Assembly: GCF_028583425.1 (NCBI RefSeq)
Contig: NC_072796.1
Span: 144,097,464-144,161,463, forward strand
Direction of reading: 5' to 3'
Origin: Eublepharis macularius
Lineage: Eukaryota; Chordata; Lepidosauria; Squamata; Eublepharidae
DNA: 64,000 nt
The translations under genes and the position numbers were made by a program. How positions within the stretch are numbered: position 1 is the first letter of the stretch; each line of letters begins with the position of its first letter. The notes beneath the pieces are model-generated. The model was given only the letters and a program-made list of their open reading frames with translations. It did no database searches and was not told the DNA's origin. Below are positions 50,601 through 59,600 of the stretch, in pieces.

Positions 50601-53600
50601 TGTGTGTGTGCTCCTGGCTGCAGTGGCGAGAAGAGTGGCAGGCAGCCCGTCCCCGAGGGCCAAGGGTCGGCCTCTGCTGGGCTTGGGCCTGGAGCTCACC
50701 CTTCCAGGATCCTGCCCCCAGTTCCCTGCTGTGTCTGCCCCCCCCCCCCAGAGGCTGTTGGGCTGGATGGAGACAGCGGAGCAGCGGATTGCAGAGGCGT
50801 TCCTGGTGGGAGGGGAGCCAAGTGTGGCCAAGCAGCAGCTGCTGGAGCTGAAGGTGAGGAGGAGTCTGGGGCGGAGACAGCCCCCCCCCCCCCCCCCGTG
50901 CATGAGAGGGGACGGGGGAGGCCCTTCTGTGCATGCTGGCCTGGGAGGGGCCCATGGCTTCCTACACTTCTCCTACCCCAGAGGGACGCTGTGGCTGGCT
51001 GAGACAGAAGGGCGCGCGTGTGTGAGACAGAGATCCTGCCGAGGGTGCATTGTGTGGGTCTCAGCAGCCACAGGAAACCTGAAGCAAGCTTGGGAAGGCC
51101 AGCGAGGAGGGAAATGGGAGAACTCGGCCCCCTCCCTGACCCCCCAATCCCGTTGGGCAGGACTTCAAACGAGAGCTGTACCAGTGCAGGGTGGATCTGG
51201 AAAGCCTGCCCCACCGCGGGGGGACCCCGAACGCCACCAGCGGCTTGCGAGAGCGCTGGCACCGCCTGGAGGAGGAGATTGTGGGCCGGCAGGTGAGGCC
51301 TCTGCAGCGGGCGTAAGATGGCAAGAGGGGCAGGAGAGCCGGCCCTGCCGCCGCTGCCGCTGCTGCTGCTTTCCCGCCTGGCAGCCTTGCGCGGCTCCAG
51401 TCTGGCCAGTGGCCTCCTGTGGGGCTGGGCTGTGGCCAGGCTGCTGGGGGTGGCGCCTTTGCCTTCCTGACAGACTCTCTGCCCCCCGCCCCGCCCCCAG
51501 TCTGAGAAAAGAAGAGCCCCCTGGAGCTGGCCTGGCCAGGGGTGCAGCACTCCCCAGTGCCCCCTCCCCGGCCTGTGTGCGCCCTTTGCCCAAGGCCAGC
51601 TGACTCTGGGGGGGGGGGGTCCCGTGGGGCTTCTCTGTTGCAGCATCAGCTGGAAGACGCCCTCCTGGGCCTGGGCCAGTTCCAGAGCCAGCTGGAAGAG
51701 CTGCTGCTCTGGCTTCTGCACACCGTGGAGCAGTTGCAGGGCCCGCTGCCCCGCTGCCTGGACCTGCAGAGCTGCGAGATTGAGCTGGCTAAGCACAAGG
51801 CAAGGCATGGGGGCCCAGGAGGGGGCCGGGGCGGGGGGGGGTGCCCCCTGGAGGCCCCGGCTCACCTGGCTGGTGCTCCCCCGGCAGGTGCTGCAGAACG
51901 ACATCCTGTCTCGCGCTCGCACGGTGCAGTCGGTGACTGAGGCTGGCCAAGGCTTGCTGCTCTCCGGTGGGGGGGTCTCCGCAGACGGCCTGCAGGGCAG
52001 CCTCCAGCAGCTCCACCAGCACTGGGACTTTGTGCTGGCCCAGATGGCCAGTCGCCAGCTGGAACTGGAGAACAACCTCAGCCAGGTAACCCAGGGCGGG
52101 GGCAGCTGGGGGGGGGCGCCTGTCCACACCCCCGGAGCAGTTGCTGCGCTGGCATTGGCCTGGCCCCTTGCGTGGCAGTCCCTGGAGCCCGTGGGGCCAC
52201 GGAGCCCGAGCTGGCCTCTCCCCGCTCCCCGTCCTGCTGGGTCGAGGCGGCTCAGCCCCTGCAACCTCCACCGTGCCCAGGGGCCGAGCGTCCTACCGTG
52301 GGTGCTTCTGCCCCTCGCAGGTGCAGGACGTCACCTTGGAGGCCACAGAGCTGCTCCAGTGGCTGGACCACGTGGAAGTGCAGCTCTGCTCTGCCAAGCC
52401 CACCTGGGGCCACCTGGAGACTGCCAAGGACAAGCTGACAGCACACCTGGTGAGCTCAGTTTATCTTTATTTTATTTACTTGTGGTCCGGCTTTCTCACT
52501 GGGATTCAAGGCAGACGGCAGAGTGGAATTCAGTATGATCTGCAGCCGGAACATTTATTAAACAAGGCGACAGCATGCAGGCTGCAGAAAATAAGCCCCC
52601 TCGAGATGACGTGATAAATCACAGTGAGAGAGCCTGTCAAAGCATCTCTTTGAACCATTTCCTTACGGTACAGCCCTGTGGCTGGTGTCAAACAGCCCTC
52701 CTGAATCATCCCGTTTGCCCTGCTGACCTCCCCAGGCAGGCTGTTCCATGCGGGAGGGGCTGCTACGGAGAACGCACATTTACGGGCAGCTCTTGCTTCG
52801 GCCCATTTGCAGAGTGGCACCCGCAGAAGGCCCTGTTCAGACAAGCGAAGCTGCTGTGGTGGAGCACAGGGAGAGAGAGCGTCCGGTAGATACGAGGGAC
52901 CACGGCCATGAAGGGCTGATGGGCGATGGTAACTAATGGGCAGCCAGTGGAGCGACTGAAAAAGGGGGTCAGAGGCACGCTCTGCTTAGCTCCTGATAAT
53001 AATTGAGCGGTGGTTTTCTGCACCAGCTAGAGTCTCCAAGTTGTGTCTCTTTTTTTTTTTATAATATTTTTTATTTTTCAATATCTAACATACAAAACTA
53101 CTGCATACATATATAACCTACAAGACAGTAACTACAAAAGACTACAATAGCACAAGGGATGGGGAAGAAGGGGGAAAAAAGAGAAAGGGAAGGAGGGGTG
53201 GAAAAAAGGGGAAGGTGACCTACAAACACTAAACACTACATTTCAATGCTTTCCCTTCATACTGCCATGAGTCTCCAAGTTGTCTCTGAGGGTGGGCCGG
53301 TGTAGAGTGTGCTACAGTAGTCTAGTCTCGGTGTTAGCATGGCATGGATCTGGGTGGCCGGATTGGCCGTGGCAAGGCAGGTAGTGGGGAGAAGGCCTTT
53401 CTTGCAGCTGCCTTGACTTGCTTCTCCAACAGCAGCGCTGCATCCAGTTTAACCCCCGGGCTCTTGACTGAGTCTCCAAGGGTCAGCTGAACCCCACTGA
53501 AAGTGGGCAACAGGCTCTTCCAGGTCTCTGCCTTCCCAACCAGTACCATCTTGTCTGGGGTCAGCTTCGGTTTGTTTACTTTCAACCATTTGATCAAAGC

Positions 53601-56600
53601 TGTCAGGCAGCGACTTAAGGCTTCTACTGCATCACCAGCTGGTTCGGATTTGGTGCGATGCAGAGCTGGGTGTCCTCTGCCTGCTGGTGACGTCCAGTTC
53701 CGTAGCCACAAATGATTCCTCCTAAAGAGATTACGTAGAGGTTGAGCGACACGGGGGATGAGCCTGTGCCCTGTGGAGCCCTGCCAGATAACTCCCCCTC
53801 TGGATGGAGGCAGCTGGTCTCCAACAGGAACCCTTCCCCTGAGGCTGCCTCCTGGCGCTGGTATTGACTGCTTTACTGCCTATGGAGGTTGCCTTTCCTA
53901 ACCGGGCTGGTAGCCGTTAAGAGACCCATTCGCCCTGGCTCTGTATATGTCCCTTTCAAAACCATCTGTGCTCGAGGCCATCGCTGCCCCTGCTGGCAGT
54001 GAATTCCAGAGTTTAGTTACTTGCTGAGTAAAGACCTGTTTCCTTTTGTCTGCTGTGAGCGGTTGTTGGTTACCTTCATTCGGCGCCTTCATCCAGACGC
54101 CCAGCGTGATGGGAGAGGGTCCCTCTGCTTCCTTCTGCCCTCCGTTCCTTTGTGCTGCCTCCTTCTCCGGAGCACAGTTCCCAGCCAGCCGCCTTCAGTT
54201 GCCTCCTCCAGGTCCGGACCGTCTGACTCGCTGGACCTTCATCCCTTGAGCCATGGCCTCTCACGCCATCCGGCCTGGCCCTGCCTGCTCACCTTAAGTC
54301 CAGCACCCTGCTTTCCAGGCGGCAGGGCACCTTCAGTCCTGTCACTGCGCCTGTGGGCCATCTCCAAGTCCTGATCTCTGCGAGGCCTTTCCCGCCCCCC
54401 CACCTCCATCCCAATACATACCAGTCAGGCACGTCCCTTCTCCCTCCTTTGCCTGATCAGGACGCCCTTTGATGCACAGTGATGGACAGGGAGCGACAGC
54501 GCACACTCACGCGCTCATGTGCCTCGCTTTGTCTGACAGGAGTTGTGCAAAGAGGCAGAATCCAAGCAGCAAGCTTACAACCGAGTCCGGGACCAGCTGC
54601 AACAGCTGCTGGCCACCAGTCCTCCTGCCCGGCCCTCCAGCACGGAGCACAGCGTGAACATCCTGGAGCAGAAATGGAAGAGCGTCGCCAGCCTGGTCCA
54701 GGAGAGAAAGGTCGGTGTGGGTGGGTGGGGCGGGGTGAGGTGTGCAGTTGCGGTCACTGGGCAGGAAGGGGCTGCAATGCTCAGTTTCTCCCCCAGGAGC
54801 AGCTCAGCGAGGGCCTGGCGGCGACCACGGAGTTCCACTCCACCTCCCAGGAGCTGCTGTCGTGGGTGGGGGCTGCCGAAGAGGCCCTGGGGGCCCTGCC
54901 CCCTCCCAGCTATGTCCTGGAAACAGTCACTTGCCAGATACAGCAGCAGAAGGTGAGTCGGAGTACCAGGAAGGCGGTTGGGTTTGCTGGCACACTTGGG
55001 GGTCCAGGCGGAGGCGTGCCACCCTGGCTGCCTTCCTGGCCCCTGTGGGATGTTCTCAAGCTGTCTTGCCGAGCAGTTGTGTGCGCTCTGGACTCATCTG
55101 TCAGATTCTCCACAGCTGGAGATCCCGGGCTGTAGAAACCGGTCCCTGAGGCCGGAGCTGGCCAACAGAAGGGGCCCTTTTCAGGGTCTCCCCGCCCTTC
55201 GGAGGCCCAAGATGGAGCCTTGAATGCTCACTGTGAAGGGGCGTGGCACCCTCTGAGATTGGCAGTTAACTTCCCAGGGCTCTGGCGGTCCTCCCCCGTG
55301 GCCACGCATGGAGTATAGATCCCCTTGCTTCCTTCGGGCTTTCCTCACGGACCCTCTGCCTTCTGAGGTTTATCCCAAGTGGTTTCACTTTCTCGTTTGC
55401 CTGACATCTCAAGGGCCGAACGGTGGTGGCCCTTGGACTCCGCCCTGCTCTGGAGTGCCAGAGACTCTTCCTTCCTGGAGACCCCTGATGGTCGCCCAGG
55501 CTTGGACCCTTCCCCGGGCCATCTGGGGCAGACCTCACGAGGCTTTTGAGGCCGCCCTGGAGGAGCTTTGTCTCTTCCCCAGTCAGTAAGCACTCCATTC
55601 TGGGACACACACCGAGCTGGCACTTGGCATTGTGAAGGGCTTCCATCCCAACGGCTGCACTGGCAGAGAGGGCGGAGGGGGCTGTCTGCCAAGCCCTCCA
55701 TCTCCACGGAGCTCTTTCTGGGCTGGAGCTGGGGGGCGTGTGCTTGGCAAAGGGCCTGGCACCTCTGGGTCCATCTTCCCTCTTGCGCACTGCCAGGCTC
55801 TGCTCCAGGATGCCCATGCCCACCGGGAGAAGCTGGCTGGTCTGGAGGCAGCGGCTGCCCGCATGAAGGACTTTGGCCAGAAGCAGGACGGAGGGGTCAC
55901 CCACAGCGTCGTGCTGGCTGCCAAGGAGCGGCTGGCCAATGTGCTTCAGCACGCCAGCGAGAGGGGCAGAGTCTTGGAAGAGGCCCGCAAACAAGCCAAG
56001 CAGGTGCTGGCAGGCGGGGGGGGGGGACGTGGAGGGAGGGGAGCAGGCGAGGCCCCAGTGTCCTGGGCGCTGCTTCTGGGACCGGCGCAGGACCGACTGC
56101 TGACCGCTGCACCCCTCTGGCCTTCAGTTTTACGAGTCTTGGCAGCTACTTCTTGACTGGCTGGATGGAGCAGAGGCCACTTTGGAGATGCCCAGCAGTG
56201 CCATGAAGACCCCGGAGGAGATCAAGGGCCGCCTCGGAGAGCACAAGGTAAGGGGGGGGCAGTGCCCCCCTGCTGGGACAGAGGGATGGCCAGAGGCTTT
56301 CCACCCAGCAGCGTCATAGAAGCAGCCCTGGATCCTGCAAGTACGGCCCTCCTTGGGCGGGGCCTTTCACCTGCAGCCCAGTAGGCGGCACCTTCTTGCC
56401 CTTCTCTGCCGAGTGAAGGCGTGGCTGACAGGCCTCGTGTGGCTCCTGTATATTCCAGACCCCCGGTCCACAGAACCTTGTTGTGGAGTGAAATCTTGTT
56501 TCCGGTGCCGTGAGAACGGCTCCTGTCTGTTTGCATGAGGGTAGGGAATCCCCCCAGCTGAGTGCCCTGGCCAGTGTGAATCCTCCCAAATGTGGTCCCT

Positions 56601-59600
56601 GGGCTACATAAAAGACCTGCCCAGAGAAACGCCCCAGGCCCCCCTACCCGCCGGCATCCTGTAGTCTCTGGTGCCCCACAGGAGGGGGGAGCCCCGAGCC
56701 CCACCAGCATCCAGGGAAGAAGACACAGCAGCGCCCTAGAAGCAATCTCTGCCTCCTGCTCCAGCTGCAGTCAGGGGCTGCCTTGGGAGGTTCCCCACGG
56801 AACTTTTTCTCTCCTCTGCCACTCACATCCAAGCAGCCCTCCATGCCCATAAAGCTTAGCGAGGAAGTTCTGGAACTTTATGGCACCAAAAGCGGAAATC
56901 CTCTGGGTGTTAAAGGGGAGAAGTCAGTCAGGACCCAAGACGCCGTTCCTCAGGAAGGGCCCACCGCTTCTCTGGGAGGACAGTGACTCAGCCCATTCCT
57001 AGCTGCCCTCGCGCCCTCCGTGCACACCTGGGGGCCTCCGGAGCTTTCCTCAGTGGGCTCCTTCGCTCCTTCTCAGACCTTGAGGGTCCACACTGCATGC
57101 ATCTTTCCAGTGGGCACATTAACCTTTCTGCAGAAGATGGAGCGTGGAGGTTGACCCGAGCTGCCAGGGCTTTGAGGAGATGCTGAATGCGGGTGTTTTG
57201 CCAGCTGGCGGCAAGAGGAGCAGCATTGCTCACATTTTTTACCAGATAAATACATACCCAAAGCCGTGCTTGGCTCTCCTCCCTGTGAGGGGGCTTGAAC
57301 TTGAGCGGAGCTCCTAAGAACCTTCAGGCTTAGGGTGAACCGGACGGGACTCTCAGAGACGCTTGGAGGGGTGCCTCTCCCTTACAGCGAGGCTGGTTTT
57401 CATCCCTCTCTCGCAGGGGCTCAGGGCAGCACTCCAGGTCTTCATAGGCTCAGGGCAGTCATACCCGCGGGAACTTGAGCCTGCACAAAGTCACAATCTG
57501 ACCTGTCCAGAGAGGTTTAAGAGCTCGTTTTGGCATGGACTCCACCCACTTAGCAACAGGCATGCCTAAGGGGTGGAGCCTTGCCTTCCTGCACAGTTCC
57601 TCAACTACCACCGCAGTTTATCACAGGAAGAAACTCTCTCTGACTTAAGTGTTTGTTCTCTTTTTGGTTTGTCTTCTGAGCTTTCCACAGAAGGACAGGC
57701 CTGCATGGCTTCTCCGTTGCTGGTGTGGCTGCTGATAAAGCACAGTAGCAACGCGGCTTCCACATGACATTTCCCTGCCCTATTCTCCCAGCAGCTAACC
57801 ACTCCCCAGGGCCACTACGGCTTTGGCGAGTTAAAAAAATCTGCACTAGAATATTGTTATATTGCAATAATGTTATACTAATATACATAACAGGTTCTTT
57901 GAATTCCCAGTGTTCATTTTTTAAAAGTCTCTAGCCTTTCCCATTGCGAGAAAACCTTTCCCTTTATATCTCTGCAATGAAATGGGGCTAGAATTTTTTT
58001 TTAAAGAAAGCTGGGAACCTAGAACAGAGGGAAGGGGAGGAAAACCTTTAGTGGTGGGGGAAGGAAATGGCCACTGCAGGACAAGGTTAGGGATAATGGC
58101 TGCCACGTGAGCAGGAAAACCCCAGTTTCCCCACCGCTACAGTAGCTACTCAGGCTTTACTGCAATCCTCCCCCAAACTTCAGAGAAAACCAGGCTTGAG
58201 AGAGATCAGAGAAAAGCCTAGCAAATCCCAGGAGGTGCACGTTTGCAGGACAACGTTGCGAGGAAGCAGGAAAAAAAACACCTCTCCAAAGAACTGAACC
58301 CCGAGCAGCCATGTGTGGACATGGCCCTGGACTCTTTCTGGATTGGATTTTACTCTGATCTGTACTTGGACACCTTCCCTGTCGTGGTTTGATTCCTTGG
58401 CTCTTGATCCAGACTGGCTTCCTGCGTTTGTGCCTGTGGCTCATCGCACCACTTGCAAAGGGTGCTGGAACTGTGGCGGCCATGTGCCGTGTCTGTTATT
58501 TCTGGGCAATAGCCTCATGGTTGATTCCGGCCCCTGTTGTCAGCATTTCACTGGACAGGCGCAAAGGAACGCCTACAAGGCGTTGAAGTCCAGGAGTTAC
58601 AGGCAGACTGGAAACTAATAACTCTCCAGGTCCAGATGGCAATACACCTGAGCGTTCTTAAGGAGCTCAGAGGTGAAATTGTTGATCTACTGACCTGTAT
58701 ATAGATCCAGAGGAGTTAGCCGTGTTAGTCTGTAGTAGCAAAATAGAAAAGAGTCCAGTAGCACCTTTAAGACTAACCAACTTTACTATAGCATAAGCTT
58801 TCGAGAACCAAAGCTTTCTTCATCTGACAATGCATCTGACGAAGAGAGCTGTGGTTCTCGAAAGCTTATGCTACAGTAAAGTTGGTTAGTCTTAAAGGTG
58901 CTACTGGACTCTTTTCTATGGACCTGTGTATGTAACCTGTCACTAAAATCGGCCATGGTATCAGAAGACTGGAGAGTAGCAAATGCTAGACCAATTTTTA
59001 AGAAGGGGTCCAAAAAGGAACCAGAGAATTCCCGGCCACTTGGCCTAACAACCGTCCCAGATAAATTAGTAGGAACTGTTATTAAAGGTGGTATTATTGA
59101 GCACATAGAGGAACAAAGCCATAAGGAGATGCTTCAGACTGATGTGCTGGAATGGGATGGGGACTGTAGACCGTAGTACTGTGTACGAAGCAGCGGAGGC
59201 TGCACTGAAAAGCTGCCTCGGCCACGTGGGGGACCCTGAGCAGAGCTCCATCTCTTGCCTGGAGTGCTCCATCCAGCGAGTGGGAGAGGCAGAGGCCTAC
59301 AACAACAACAACATTCAATGTATATACCGCCCTTCAGGACAACGTCCACTCAGAGCGGTTTACAAAGCGTGTTGTTACTATCTTCATGACAATCACCCTG
59401 CGAGGTGGGTCGGGCTGAGAGAGCTCTGAGAGAGCTGTGACTAACCCAAGGTCACCCAGCTGGGAGCTCTCCTGCAGCTGGGAGCCCCCCCTCTCCGCTG
59501 GAGCCCTTTGCCACCTCTCCCGCAGTCTCTCTCTCCCTCTTTGCCATTAGGAGTTCCAGAAGGGGCTTCGCACCAAGCGCCCAGTGTATGAGGCAGCCCT

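Larger units (their letters stand above)
33473..59550. other. Intronic sequence of the spectraplakin gene
   Basis: Introns over 300 bases without listed repeats in their unique parts are 33473-34216, 35206-35982, 36175-37585, 37753-39187, 39348-39682, 39768-40767, 41010-41502, 42405-43984, 46087-47446, 47667-48005, 49006-49362, 49486-50314, 50417-50751, 50854-51160, 51293-51643, 54066-54539, 54953-55796 and 56248-57837. They are GC-rich with many G-runs just after donors, and I found no further exons in them. Confidence 0.6.

Noticed and set aside
50696..52264. Long minus-strand open frame (522 codons)
   Set aside because: It is antisense to spectraplakin exons 16-19 and results from GC-rich codon bias on the coding strand.
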